Source of the DNA: Gammaproteobacteria bacterium
Lineage (GTDB): Bacteria; Pseudomonadota; Gammaproteobacteria; CAISUE01
Length of the DNA: 59,700 bases
Direction of reading: 5' to 3'
Assembly: GCA_021156105.1 (NCBI GenBank)
Contig: JAJNBD010000002.1
Span: forward strand, 1 to 59,700
The stretch's first letter is position 1, and each line of letters starts with the position of its first letter. Both the position numbers and the translations under genes were made by a program. This document shows, one piece after another, positions 1-8,457 of this stretch. The notes beneath the pieces were generated by a model, which was given only the letters and a program-made list of their open reading frames with translations, searched no databases and was not told the DNA's origin.

Positions 1-90
1 CCAATTGCGATGGAAGACGGCTTACGCTTTGCGATTCGTGAAGGTGGCCGTACCGTAGGTGCAGGTGTTGTTGCTAAAATCTTGAAATAA
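1..90 (+). CDS. tuf: Elongation factor Tu, C-terminal end (partial)
   Basis: The first 29 codons translate to the conserved C-terminus of EF-Tu, including the stretch MEDGLRFAIREGGRTVGAGV and ending ILK before a TAA stop at 88-90. EF-Tu brings aminoacyl-tRNA to the ribosome. The start lies outside the window. It is followed by tRNA-Trp, secE and nusG, the usual order downstream of tufB in gammaproteobacteria, which supports the call. Confidence 0.97.
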   Translation, partial: PIAMEDGLRFAIREGGRTVGAGVVAKILK

Positions 91-141
91 AATCAGTGCT
101 GCAAGCTTAAGCGAGCGGCAGATTTTTAGTAGTTGTTGTTA

Positions 142-166
142 GGTAGGCAAATAAATTTTGCCTACC
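142..166 (+). repeat. Hairpin between tuf and tRNA-Trp
   Basis: A perfect 10-bp inverted repeat (GGTAGGCAAA / TTTGCCTACC) has a 5-nt loop. No clear T-run follows, so it is either a weak terminator or an RNA processing or stability element in the tuf-tRNA transcript. A similar GGTGGGCA / TGCCTACC hairpin sits at 16970-17005. Confidence 0.5.
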
Positions 167-304
167 ACCAAGTCAGTAACCCAATTAAGTGAGTCAGGGT
201 TTTGAAAAGCGACAGCTTTTCTCTGATGAACACCCGCACCGGAAGTGTGGGCTGGGTGAAGTGCAAGGATGTTTGCTTGGCAGATGTTGTTTGATAAAGA
301 GTTT

Positions 305-380
305 AGGCCAGTAGCTCAATTGGCAGAGCGACGGTCTCCAAAACCGTAGGTTGGGGGTTCGATTCCCTCCTGGCCTGCCA
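305..380 (+). tRNA. tRNA-Trp (anticodon CCA)
   Basis: The acceptor arms AGGCCAG (305-311) and CTGGCCT (370-376) pair perfectly, the anticodon stem ACGGT/ACCGT encloses the loop CTCCAAA with anticodon CCA, the T-loop contains GTTCGATTC, and GCCA is encoded at the 3' end (377-380). The gene lies between tuf and secE, the standard gammaproteobacterial position for tRNA-Trp. Confidence 0.97.
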
Positions 381-391
381 GATATGGTGGG

Positions 392-497
392 AATGAAGGT
401 GATGTTCTTTTGGTAAAGACGCTGTAAATACGTCCTTGTACGCTCTTATTTTTCATCCATGAAAAATAAGCTTTACCAAAAGAACATCACCTTCATT
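392..497. repeat. Nested inverted-repeat element (MITE-like)
   Basis: The outer arms 392-418 and 471-497 are perfect 27-bp reverse complements. An inner perfect 12-bp palindrome (445-456 and 459-470, loop CC) abuts the right arm, and a 26-nt non-palindromic spacer (419-444) lies between. There is no ORF. The whole 106 bp would fold into a very stable stem-loop. It lies between tRNA-Trp and secE. It could be a small non-autonomous mobile repeat or a processing hairpin; no second copy was noticed in the window. Confidence 0.75.
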
Positions 498-547
498 TGT
501 TAAGTTACACAGAGTAAAAATGAAAAATTTGTCTAGCAAATTTTAGG

Positions 548-567
548 ATTAATTTTTAAAAATTAAT
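548..567. repeat. AT-rich 20-bp perfect palindrome upstream of secE
   Basis: Positions 548-557 and 558-567 are perfect reverse complements made only of A and T. A second hairpin at 582-611 (TTGATAAA GCAC / GTGC A TTTATCAA, one bulged A) follows just before secE. These could mark the secE promoter region or a terminator for the upstream transcript; no convincing -35/-10 pair was identified. Confidence 0.4.
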
Positions 568-630
568 TTATAGTTGTAAGCTTGATAAAGCACTTAATGT
601 GCATTTATCAATAATTATTGAGAAAATTAA

Positions 631-1011
631 ATGGCAGATGTCATTAAAGTTAAATTTGAAAGCGATCATCCTACTTTGAATAAAGCAAAGTGGGTTGCTT
701 TGTTCATTGTTTTTTTCGTCGCTTTATTTGTGAATTATCATTTTGCAGCAATTTCAACGCCTATTCGTTTAATTGCTTGGCTAATTATTGCTGTTGCTTT
801 ATTTGGAATTTTTTGCTGGACTAGTCAAGGCAAGCGTTTTCTTAATTTTGCTAAAGCAGCGCGTAATGAAATGCGCAAAGTGGTTTGGCCGACACGTCAA
901 GAAACGATGCAATCAACTATCGCTGTGATTGTGCTTGTAGGTGTTTTAGCATTAATATTATGGGTAATTGACTCTTTGTGGTTATGGTTAATTACATTGA
1001 TTACCGGATAG
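631..1011 (+). CDS. secE: Preprotein translocase subunit SecE
   Basis: The 126-residue protein has three hydrophobic segments (about 20-42, 44-64 and 95-122) and the SecE signature region around 72-92 (FAKAARNEMRKVVWPTRQET). This matches the three-TM E. coli form of SecE rather than the short single-TM form. SecE is an essential inner-membrane part of SecYEG and clamps SecY. The gene ends 10 bp before nusG, so the two are surely cotranscribed, as in nearly all bacteria. Confidence 0.97.
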   Translation: MADVIKVKFESDHPTLNKAKWVALFIVFFVALFVNYHFAAISTPIRLIAWLIIAVALFGIFCWTSQGKRFLNFAKAARNEMRKVVWPTRQETMQSTIAVIVLVGVLALILWVIDSLWLWLITLITG

Positions 1012-1021
1012 GGGTTATAAA

Positions 1022-1567
1022 ATGACTGAAGAAAACACCTTACGTTGGTATATATTGCATGTTACCTCAGGGTTTGAAAACACTGTGATGCGTACAATTC
1101 CTGAACGTGCTGCTTTAGCAGGATTGTCCGATTGTTTTGGTGAAATTATTGTCCCTACAGAAGAAGTCATTGAAATGAGAGATGGAAAAAAACGTCGCAC
1201 TGAGCGTAAGTTTTTTCCAGGCTATGTTCTACTTAAAATGATGATGAATGATGAGACATGGCACTTGGTTCGTAAAACACCAAAAGTATTAGGATTTATT
1301 GGCGCGAAAGCAGATAAACCAACACCGATCACTGATCAAGAAGCTGAACAAATCATGCGTAAGGTGCAAGAGGGTGTGGAAAAACCAAAACCCAAAGTAC
1401 TTTACGAAGCTGGCGAAGTTATTCGTATCATTGATGGACCTTTTACAGACTTCAATGGTGTGGTTGAAGAAGTGAATTATGAAAAAAGCCGCCTACGCGT
1501 TTCCGTGTTAATTTTTGGCCGCTCAACACCTGTTGACTTAGAATTTAAACAAGTCGCAAAAACCTAG
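1022..1567 (+). CDS. nusG: Transcription termination/antitermination protein NusG
   Basis: The 181-residue protein starts TEENTLRWYILHVTSGFEN (NGN domain, about 1-120) and ends with a KOW domain (about 128-178, GEVIRIIDGPFTDFNGVVEE). The length matches E. coli NusG (181). NusG binds RNA polymerase and couples it to Rho or to ribosomal S10. It lies 10 bp after secE. The next gene should be rplK, but here a hairpin and an opposite-strand LysR gene follow, so the usual secE-nusG-rplK linkage is broken. Confidence 0.97.
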   Translation: MTEENTLRWYILHVTSGFENTVMRTIPERAALAGLSDCFGEIIVPTEEVIEMRDGKKRRTERKFFPGYVLLKMMMNDETWHLVRKTPKVLGFIGAKADKPTPITDQEAEQIMRKVQEGVEKPKPKVLYEAGEVIRIIDGPFTDFNGVVEEVNYEKSRLRVSVLIFGRSTPVDLEFKQVAKT

Positions 1568-1580
1568 TAGCCTACCATTT

Positions 1581-1613
1581 TTTATCGGGCAGCTTTATAA
1601 GTTGCCTGATAAA
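1581..1613. terminator. Hairpin terminator between nusG and the LysR gene
   Basis: TTTATCGGGCA (1581-1591) pairs with TGCCTGATAAA (1603-1613) with a single G-T pair and an 11-nt loop. It sits 13 bp after the nusG stop and overlaps the last codons of the convergent LysR gene, so it may end transcription in both directions. Confidence 0.6.
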
Positions 1614-2494
1614 TCCTGTTTGATTTCTGCTTCAAAAATCTTTAAAACTTCTGATTGATATCTTGCTTTGTGAGTAAGCTGGAAAAAATCTCGCCATATA
1701 GGTTTACACGTTAATTGAATCTGCACTAAGCTTTGTGCATCAAGATCCTCTTGTAAAGCGGATTTAGATAAGCAGCTAATGCCTAAGCCTCCTTTAACCA
1801 TATTTTTTATTGCTTCAGTGCTGCCAAGTTCTAAAAGAATATTGCGAGGGGATAAAACTTCATGCAAATATTTTTCCATGATTTCACGTGTGCCAGAACC
1901 TGGCTCACGTAAGATCCATGGTATATCGCTTAACTCTTTTAGCTCAACTTTTTTCTTTTTTGCTAAGGAATGAGAGGCTGCGCAAAAGACAATCATTTCA
2001 TCTTTTGCCCAAGGCTTAGTGCTAATATCTTCAATGCGACAACTACCTTCAATGAAGCCCATATCAAGTTTAAGGGTGTGAACGCGTTCAATAATACTTT
2101 CTGTATTATTAATTTCTAAGCTGACTTGAACTTTAGGGTGCCTTTTTAAAAAATTACTAATAAGTGCTGGCAGAACATAATTCCCAATGGTTGTGCTTGC
2201 GCCAATTTTTAAGTGGCCGCTGAGTTCTTCAGATTGAATATCAAAAGGGGCTTCAAGTTCTTTAACACGCTGGAGGATTTCAATGGCTTTGGGCAATAAT
2301 TTCTGGCCATTCTCATTTAATAATAATCTTTTGCCTAGGCGATCAAACAAGGGCTTTTTAAGTTGCCGTTCTAGCTCGGATAGCGTCATACTTGCCGCAG
2401 GCTGAGAAAGGAAAACAGCGCTTGCACCTTGGGTAATATTCTGATGCTGTGCCACAGAGACAAATAAACTGAGTTGCCGTAGCGTAATTCTCAT
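1595..2494 (-). CDS. LysR-family transcriptional regulator
   Basis: The 299-residue protein has an N-terminal winged helix-turn-helix (residues 1-60, LRQLSLFVSVAQHQNITQGA then LSQPAASMTLSELERQL) and a C-terminal effector-binding domain with the GASTTIGNYVLP segment typical of the CysB/YeiE-like branch. It is divergent from a flavoprotein gene at 2592 and shares a 97-bp intergenic region with a palindrome, so it probably regulates that gene and itself. The inducer cannot be read from the sequence. Confidence 0.9.
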   Translation of the reverse strand: MRITLRQLSLFVSVAQHQNITQGASAVFLSQPAASMTLSELERQLKKPLFDRLGKRLLLNENGQKLLPKAIEILQRVKELEAPFDIQSEELSGHLKIGASTTIGNYVLPALISNFLKRHPKVQVSLEINNTESIIERVHTLKLDMGFIEGSCRIEDISTKPWAKDEMIVFCAASHSLAKKKKVELKELSDIPWILREPGSGTREIMEKYLHEVLSPRNILLELGSTEAIKNMVKGGLGISCLSKSALQEDLDAQSLVQIQLTCKPIWRDFFQLTHKARYQSEVLKIFEAEIKQDLSGNL

Positions 2495-2508
2495 ATCAAT
2501 TTTTTTGA

Positions 2509-2535
2509 TAAAATATATAAGTTAAATATATTTTA
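2509..2535. promoter_or_regulatory. Candidate LysR-type operator palindrome
   Basis: TAAAATATAT (2509-2518) and ATATATTTTA (2526-2535) form a perfect 10-bp inverted repeat with a 7-nt spacer, lying between the LysR start (2494) and the divergent oxidoreductase start (2592). This is where LysR regulators bind; the sequence is AT-only, so chance is not excluded. Confidence 0.5.
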
Positions 2536-2591
2536 CAAATAAAGGGGGCTGATGTAAACTTTCTTCATCGCATAAAGAAAGGAAGAAGATT

Positions 2592-3623
2592 ATGACATAC
2601 GAATGGGCAGTTATTGGAGCCGGTCCAGCAGGCATAGCAGCTGTGGGTAAACTCTTAGATCAAAAAATTTCTGCTAAAAAAATATTATGGATTGACCCAG
2701 CTTTCAAAGTGGGGGATTTTGGTACTTCTTGGCGCAATGTTCATAGTAATACGAAAGCAGGTTTGTTCTTAGATTTTCTAAAAGACTGTCAAGCGTTTAA
2801 TTATGCGCAAGTGCAAGAAAAATTTGAGCTTGGTCGTCTAAACCCTGAAGAAACCTGTTATTTGCGCTATATGGCAGAACCTTTGCAGTGGGTAACGGAC
2901 CATTTAAAAAAAACCGTTGAAATACGGCAAGATAAAGTGCAAGGTTTAAAGATATCCCAACGTGGATGGGAAATAAAGCTAACGCAAGGCACAGAGCGTG
3001 CGGCCCAAGTCATTTTAGCGATAGGCGCAGAGCCCAAAAATCTTGCTTATCCAACCCCCCTCATTCCCATGCAAGATGCAATGGATCATGAGCGCATTAC
3101 TCAGCATTTTAGTCCAGAGGACACGATCGCAGTTTTTGGTGCTTCACACTCGGCAATTTTAATTATTAAAAGCTTAATTGAGCATAAAGCTAAGCGGATT
3201 ATTAACTTTTACCGTGGGCCACTGCGTTATGCGGTTTATATGGATAACTGGATTTTATTTGATGACACGGGCTTAAAAGGCAAAACAGCAGAATGGGCTC
3301 GGCAAAATATTGATGGCATATTGCCAAGCAATCTTGAGCGGGTCTATTCAAACCAGGCAAATATTGACCTTTATCTGCCGCAGTGTCAAAAAGCTATTTA
3401 TGCGGTAGGGTTTGAGCGTCGTCATTTGGCGATTGAAGGCTTTGAGCATATAGAGTATGTACAAGAATGTGGCATTATTGCCCCAGGCTTATTTGGCTTT
3501 GGTATCGCTTTTCCTGAGGCGAAATATAATCCCTTTAATGTACTTGAGCATCGGGTGGGCTTATGGAAGTTTATGGACTACTTAAACCGTATGTTGCCTG
3601 TTTGGATGAAATACACCCTTTAA
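2592..3623 (+). CDS. FAD/NAD(P)-binding oxidoreductase
   Basis: The 343-residue protein begins with a Rossmann fold (GAGPAG at 9-14) and has a second dinucleotide-binding region near 175-182 (VFGASHSA), in the manner of pyridine nucleotide-disulfide oxidoreductases and flavin monooxygenases. There is no CxxC or CxxxxC redox motif, so it is not a thioredoxin or glutathione reductase type. It is preceded by a good AGGAAG ribosome-binding site and is divergent from the LysR gene, its likely regulator. The substrate is unknown. Confidence 0.75.
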   Translation: MTYEWAVIGAGPAGIAAVGKLLDQKISAKKILWIDPAFKVGDFGTSWRNVHSNTKAGLFLDFLKDCQAFNYAQVQEKFELGRLNPEETCYLRYMAEPLQWVTDHLKKTVEIRQDKVQGLKISQRGWEIKLTQGTERAAQVILAIGAEPKNLAYPTPLIPMQDAMDHERITQHFSPEDTIAVFGASHSAILIIKSLIEHKAKRIINFYRGPLRYAVYMDNWILFDDTGLKGKTAEWARQNIDGILPSNLERVYSNQANIDLYLPQCQKAIYAVGFERRHLAIEGFEHIEYVQECGIIAPGLFGFGIAFPEAKYNPFNVLEHRVGLWKFMDYLNRMLPVWMKYTL

Positions 3624-3938
3624 ACAAATCCTGGTTATTGATGATAGGGTCAGGCGCAAGGTATTAATAATCATAAGAAAACTCACAAGGCCAAAGCTTG
3701 TTTTTAGTTTTATGATGAAAGTTTGTGCCTTAGGCATTACTTTTGCAGGGGTAAAAATAGTGCTGCGTATACTGTACAGCGCTTTGTGAGGTAATTTAAA
3801 AAATTAAAAAGTGGAGGCGAACGAGGCAAAGACCTTATTAAGTTTTTTATAGCAGAAAAGTAAAACCGGGTGTTAATGGCCTTGACGCTTCAAGCAAATT
3901 CATTGAAAATGACAAGATCTAATTTTGGGGTAACCATC
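3624..3938 (+). other. Non-coding region upstream of gltA
   Basis: These 315 bp hold no convincing gene. An imperfect hairpin lies at 3671-3715 (TCATAA..AAAACT..ACAAG / CTTGT..AGTTTTATGA), possibly a terminator for the oxidoreductase gene. A weak candidate gltA promoter is TTGCAG (3743-3748) and TATACT (3768-3773), but the 19-bp spacing is long. Confidence 0.4.
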
Positions 3939-5234
3939 ATGTCTGATGCTGCAAAGAAAGCCAGCTTAAATTTTAACGATAAAAATATTGATTTTCCTGT
4001 ATACCAAGGAACATTAGGGCCTGATGTTATTGATGTAACATCTTTGCAAAAACAAGGGACTTTTACTTTTGATCCTGGTTTTATGTCAACCGCATCTTGC
4101 GAATCAAAAATTACTTATATTGATGGTGAAAAAGGCATCTTGCTCCACCGCGGTTATCCTATTGAACAGCTTTGTGAACAATCTAATTTTCTAGAAGTTG
4201 CTTATTTATTATTGTATGGTGAGTTACCAAGTAAAACGGAGTCTGTGCGCTTTGTCGATGATATTAACAATCATACAATGGTTCATGAACAATTAAGAAG
4301 TTTTTTTAATGGTTTTCGCCGAGATGCTCACCCTATGGCAGTCATGGTTGGGGTGGTTGGTGCGCTTTCAGCGTTTTATCATGATTCTTTAGATATCAAC
4401 AATCCAGAGCACCGCTACATTTCCGCGATTCGTTTAATTGCTAAAATGCCTACACTGGCGGCAATGTCTTATAAATATTCCATTGGTCAGCCATTTGTTT
4501 ACCCACAAAATCATTTAAGCTATGCCGAAAATTTCTTGAACATGATGTTTTCTGTTCCTTGTGAAAAATTGGCATTAGATCCTGTCTTAGTTCGTGCCAT
4601 GGACCGTATTTTTATTATCCATGCGGATCATGAACAAAACGCCTCTACTTCAACAGTACGTATTGCGGGTTCTACTGGCGCAAATCCATTTGCTTGTATC
4701 TCGGCAGGGATTGCTGCATTGTGGGGGCCTGCGCATGGTGGTGCAAATGAAGCAGCATTAAATATGTTAAAAGAAATTGGCACGGTTGACCGTATTCCAG
4801 AATTTATTCAACGTGCAAAAGATCCTAATGATTCTTTCCGTTTAATGGGCTTTGGTCATCGAGTGTATAAAAACTTTGATCCTCGCGCAAAAGTGATGCA
4901 AAAAACCTGTCATGAAGTATTAGAAGCAACAGGTCAAGGCGATAGCATGCTTTTCAAGGTGGCTAAAGAGTTAGAAAAAATTGCATTGCAAGATGAATAT
5001 TTCATTCAGCGTAAACTTTATCCAAATGTTGATTTTTACTCCGGCATTACCTTAAGCGCTTTAGGTATTCCAACCAGTATGTTTACGGTAATTTTTGCAC
5101 TAGCAAGAACTGCAGGCTGGGTATCACAATGGAGTGAAATGATTGGTCAGCCAGGTCATAAAATTGCACGCCCACGCCAACTTTATACAGGCTATACACA
5201 ACGAGATTTTGTGCCCGTGGACCTGCGAAAATAA
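3939..5234 (+). CDS. gltA: Citrate synthase (type II)
   Basis: The protein catalyses oxaloacetate + acetyl-CoA to citrate, the first TCA-cycle step. It shows [14 protein letters not shown] (active-site His region), [10 protein letters not shown] and [14 protein letters not shown] with the catalytic His, all standard for gram-negative hexameric citrate synthases. The open frame extends to 3870, but the ATG at 3939 is preceded by GGGGT about 9 bp upstream and gives 431 residues, close to E. coli GltA (427), so it is preferred. The gene stands alone and ends in a strong hairpin. Confidence 0.95.
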   Translation: MSDAAKKASLNFNDKNIDFPVYQGTLGPDVIDVTSLQKQGTFTFDPGFMSTASCESKITYIDGEKGILLHRGYPIEQLCEQSNFLEVAYLLLYGELPSKTESVRFVDDINNHTMVHEQLRSFFNGFRRDAHPMAVMVGVVGALSAFYHDSLDINNPEHRYISAIRLIAKMPTLAAMSYKYSIGQPFVYPQNHLSYAENFLNMMFSVPCEKLALDPVLVRAMDRIFIIHADHEQNASTSTVRIAGSTGANPFACISAGIAALWGPAHGGANEAALNMLKEIGTVDRIPEFIQRAKDPNDSFRLMGFGHRVYKNFDPRAKVMQKTCHEVLEATGQGDSMLFKVAKELEKIALQDEYFIQRKLYPNVDFYSGITLSALGIPTSMFTVIFALARTAGWVSQWSEMIGQPGHKIARPRQLYTGYTQRDFVPVDLRK

Positions 5235-5263
5235 GTACTGCTTTTAGCTGTTTCAATTATCAA

Positions 5264-5307
5264 ACAGCCGTAATAATGTTTGGATGTAATCACATTATTA
5301 CGGCTGT
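5264..5307 (+). terminator. gltA terminator
   Basis: A perfect 15-bp stem (ACAGCCGTAATAATG at 5264-5278 and its reverse complement at 5293-5307) with a 14-nt loop lies 30 bp after the gltA stop; the following bases include a TTTTT run. Confidence 0.75.
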
Positions 5308-5470
5308 GTTACCTTAATTTTTAGGTATATAACCCTCGAATTCAAAACAAGCTTAATTTTTATTTCCAAACAATTTTTTGCTGTAGTATGACATCAGCAC
5401 CTTAAATTCTACTTTTTATCACTAAATTCAGCTACACTATTTTATTTTAATTATTCGAAGGTTTATGTTT

Positions 5471-7288
5471 ATGGGTTTTACTATGTTTCGCTTCTGGGAT
5501 AAAAAAATTATGACAGAAGCACAGTATCAACAATATAAAGTATTAATCGCTGCTTATTGCAAAGCTTTTGGGAAAAAGCCAGAAGAGTTACCTGAATGTT
5601 TAGTGGTAGAGCAAGTCAAACAAGACCAAGTTAAAACCAAAAGACAATATGATGTTATTGATTTAAACGCTGACCGTTGGGAGTTAGGCGATGCTAGTTT
5701 AGCAACAGGGTCGGTTGGTGCGGTGACCCGAGAAATTCTAAGATTAATTTGTAGTTATCAAGAGGAACGCTTTTGCCGACGTCCTTCAGCGATTAGTGGT
5801 TATTTGGATGAACCTATCCAAATGGTTTGTCACTTCATGAAAGAATTTTTAAAGGAAGTTTCTGGAGCGCAACCTAGCACAGAATTATTAAGTAGATTAG
5901 AAACAGGCTTATTATTTATTAATGATATCCTTGTTGATCCCTGCTTTTTACCAGAATTTGATGCTTGTAAAGAAGCGCCAGAAAGTGTTTTATTACCTAA
6001 GGGAAGCCGCAGCTTTCATTACGTTTGCCTATTGATTAGAGAAGGTTTGCAAAAGTTAAAACTCATGCTTGAGGGGCATCTAGCTAAAAATAGTTCAAGA
6101 GACCGCTTTCTTCAATTAGTGGGCGCGCCAAAAAGCGCAGTGGAATATTTAATTCAATATTTATTTGCCATCTTAAATACCCAAGATATTCCTAACAATT
6201 GTGATATTACTACGATGCAAGCTATCCAAAAAGGAGATAGTTATTTAAGCTCTACTTTACAGGCCAATGAAATATTACGCTGGCTTTGCATCGTTATAAA
6301 ATTTTCTCAAAGCACGGCCAAAGAAAATGATATGGCTAATCCATTTTATACGCTAGATACGCATCAAGTTTGTTTACCTGTCAAGGAAGAAGGTGAAGTG
6401 AGGCGCGCATTTACGCTCGCAGATTTTGGGCAAAAGAATCCTGGAATTCCTGACTATTTTTTGAAAAATGAAAGCCTTTTGAGAAGTTTTTTAGGGCTAC
6501 ATGGCTTAAGTATTGAACTGTTAAAGCTTTCAAACGCTTGGGAGGAGGCATATCAGTTAGCAGGCACGGGTGGTGATATTGCCTCTTATGGTTTGGCGCA
6601 TGATACAACTGCGCAACTTATTGATGCTTCTGAAAAATTAATTCATAAAACAAAAGAAACAACCATGGCCATTGAGGAAATTTTAAAAGGCTATTACATG
6701 AGTATGGCAAAACTCAATGCAAAAGTGGATGAAGAATGGCGACAAAATTATTTACGGGCGATAAATTATTATGGCAAAAACCTCGAAAGAAAGTTACAAA
6801 GTTGTTTAGATGCCATTGCTGCTGTTCGTACGGATCTTAACCAATTAAGTTTAAAGCAGCGCATGCAAAAATTACAAACGGAATTAACGGCTTTCCGTAC
6901 TAAGGCAAACAGTGTTACTGAAAAAATTTATCATATTTTAGGTATGCCAGTGCCACCAACAGTCAAGAAAATACAGCTTACTAAGTATGTCCCTGTTACT
7001 AATGATCTTACAATACAGGCGATTCAGGATGGAGAATCTCAGCAAGAAGCTGCGGCGGCGAAAAAGCCAGCGGCAGGCGCTGCTATTTTAGCGACATTAT
7101 CGAATGTTTTTCACTCAGGCAGCGGGCCAGCAGTCAATGCGGAAGACATGAGCGCGGTACCAAAATTACACCGAACAACAACGGTCATTGATTCGAAAAT
7201 AGTGGCTGGAGGTATGCACGCAGATACCGTGATGCTAGGTCTTAGTATGGCTGCAGCAACAGAATCAACACCGTTATTACCTAAATAA
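5471..7288 (+). CDS. Unrecognised 605-residue protein, effector-like
   Basis: I do not recognise a family. The protein is soluble and mostly helical, with a long amphipathic or coiled-coil section around residues 385-500, then an Ala-rich flexible stretch and a tail ending ESTPLLPK. No signal peptide or membrane span is seen. An upstream in-frame ATG at 5465 exists, but GAAGG (5457-5461) is 9 bp from the ATG at 5471, so that start is preferred. The tail fits the eukaryotic acidic dileucine pattern ExxxLL, which may be chance. It is monocistronic, between the gltA terminator and the convergent ispA. A secreted effector is possible but not shown. Confidence 0.7.
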   Translation: MGFTMFRFWDKKIMTEAQYQQYKVLIAAYCKAFGKKPEELPECLVVEQVKQDQVKTKRQYDVIDLNADRWELGDASLATGSVGAVTREILRLICSYQEERFCRRPSAISGYLDEPIQMVCHFMKEFLKEVSGAQPSTELLSRLETGLLFINDILVDPCFLPEFDACKEAPESVLLPKGSRSFHYVCLLIREGLQKLKLMLEGHLAKNSSRDRFLQLVGAPKSAVEYLIQYLFAILNTQDIPNNCDITTMQAIQKGDSYLSSTLQANEILRWLCIVIKFSQSTAKENDMANPFYTLDTHQVCLPVKEEGEVRRAFTLADFGQKNPGIPDYFLKNESLLRSFLGLHGLSIELLKLSNAWEEAYQLAGTGGDIASYGLAHDTTAQLIDASEKLIHKTKETTMAIEEILKGYYMSMAKLNAKVDEEWRQNYLRAINYYGKNLERKLQSCLDAIAAVRTDLNQLSLKQRMQKLQTELTAFRTKANSVTEKIYHILGMPVPPTVKKIQLTKYVPVTNDLTIQAIQDGESQQEAAAAKKPAAGAAILATLSNVFHSGSGPAVNAEDMSAVPKLHRTTTVIDSKIVAGGMHADTVMLGLSMAAATESTPLLPK

Positions 7289-7309
7289 AGAGGATAGAAC
7301 TTCAATGAA

Positions 7310-8158
7310 TTAAATCTGCCGCTGGATAACTTCTGCCATTAAGTTAGCTAGCGGCGAATTTTCAAGTTGTAAGTTTTGAATTTGTTGCTGCAGTTGCTCA
7401 TTGGCTTTGGCAAGCTTTTCTTTGGCTTGCGCCATGCCTAAAATAGCTGGATAAGTAGGCTTGTTTAAAGCAGCATCAGCCCCTTGTTGTTTACCTCGAA
7501 CGACGGTTTCAAGTTCAACATCAAAAATGTCATCTTGAATTTGATAAGCAAGCCCAAGTGTTAAACCTAAATCTTCTAATGTTTTGTGATTAATTGGCGT
7601 ATTAGCACATAGCGCGCCTAAGGCAACAGAAGCTTTAATGAGTTTGCCGGTTTTTGCGCGATGAATATGCTGAAGCTGGTTTTCATCGATGTTTTTGCCA
7701 ACAACGGCTAAATCTAAGGCTTGGCCGCCCGCCATGCCTTCAGCACCACAAGCCTTGGCTAATAAACGTAGCATTTGTAAGGTGTTGGGATGCGTATTGG
7801 CGGCTAAAATGTCAAAGGCTAAAGCTTGCATGGCGTCACCCGCTAAAATGGCGAGCGCTTCGCCAAATTTAACATGGCAAGTGGGTAAGCCGCGGCGTAA
7901 TAAATCATTGTCCATAGCAGGTAAATCGTCATGCACCAAGGAATAAGCATGAATAATTTCTACTGCCATGGCGGGATAATCAAGCTGTTCTAGTGATGCG
8001 TTAAAGCTTAAACCTGTTGCGTAAACTAATAATGGCCGGAAGCGTTTGCCGCCTTGTAATGTGGCATAGCGGATTGCTTCAGACAACGGGCTATCATCTT
8101 GAGGTAAATGTGTTTTAAGCAAGTTATCAATGCGTGCACGGTAAAAATCTAGGTTCAT
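7310..8158 (-). CDS. ispA: Farnesyl diphosphate synthase (short-chain polyprenyl synthase)
   Basis: The 282-residue protein has both aspartate-rich motifs: DDLPAMDND (first) and DDIFD (second), plus GGKRFRP at 36-42. It condenses IPP with DMAPP and GPP to make farnesyl diphosphate for ubiquinone and undecaprenyl phosphate. Its start overlaps the stop of xseB (8155-8158), the common xseB-ispA operon arrangement. The dxs gene that often follows is absent; the next gene is convergent. Confidence 0.95.
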   Translation of the reverse strand: MNLDFYRARIDNLLKTHLPQDDSPLSEAIRYATLQGGKRFRPLLVYATGLSFNASLEQLDYPAMAVEIIHAYSLVHDDLPAMDNDLLRRGLPTCHVKFGEALAILAGDAMQALAFDILAANTHPNTLQMLRLLAKACGAEGMAGGQALDLAVVGKNIDENQLQHIHRAKTGKLIKASVALGALCANTPINHKTLEDLGLTLGLAYQIQDDIFDVELETVVRGKQQGADAALNKPTYPAILGMAQAKEKLAKANEQLQQQIQNLQLENSPLANLMAEVIQRQI

Positions 8159-8394
8159 GCTTCATCCTCAAACGGTGCTAATGTTTCTTCCCCGTCTTTT
8201 TTTAATAAGATTGCAATTTTTTGTTCTGCATCTGCTAGAATTTTTTGGCTTTCGCGAACCAACTGAATGCCTCGCTCAAATTGCGCTAAAGAGTCTTCTA
8301 AAGACAAATTCTTTTGTTCCATCACTTCAACAATTTTTTTTAATTCCTCAAGATGATGCTCTAAGGAAATATTCTCAGACTTTTTTCGCGACAT
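8155..8394 (-). CDS. xseB: Exodeoxyribonuclease VII small subunit
   Basis: The 79-residue acidic protein has the family signature LEELKKIVEVMEQKNLSLED followed by LAQFERGIQLVRESQKILADAE. It pairs with XseA to degrade single-stranded DNA. Length and position directly upstream of ispA, with a 4-bp overlap, match other gammaproteobacteria. The xseA gene is not in the window. Confidence 0.95.
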   Translation of the reverse strand: MSRKKSENISLEHHLEELKKIVEVMEQKNLSLEDSLAQFERGIQLVRESQKILADAEQKIAILLKKDGEETLAPFEDEA

Positions 8395-8457
8395 GATATT
8401 TGCTTAAATTTGGGATTCAGAGGATAATTTTATCATTCTATCCAGTGAAACGAAAAT

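Noticed and set aside
5398..5470. A promoter for the 605-residue gene
   Set aside because: Only scattered AT-rich hexamers are present; no -35/-10 pair at correct spacing.
7310..8158. ispA as a source of prenyl groups for the CaaX proteins inside the bacterium
   Set aside because: It is a housekeeping gene 37 kb away in the standard xseB-ispA pair, and no bacterial CaaX prenyltransferase is visible; host enzymes and lipids are the simpler explanation.
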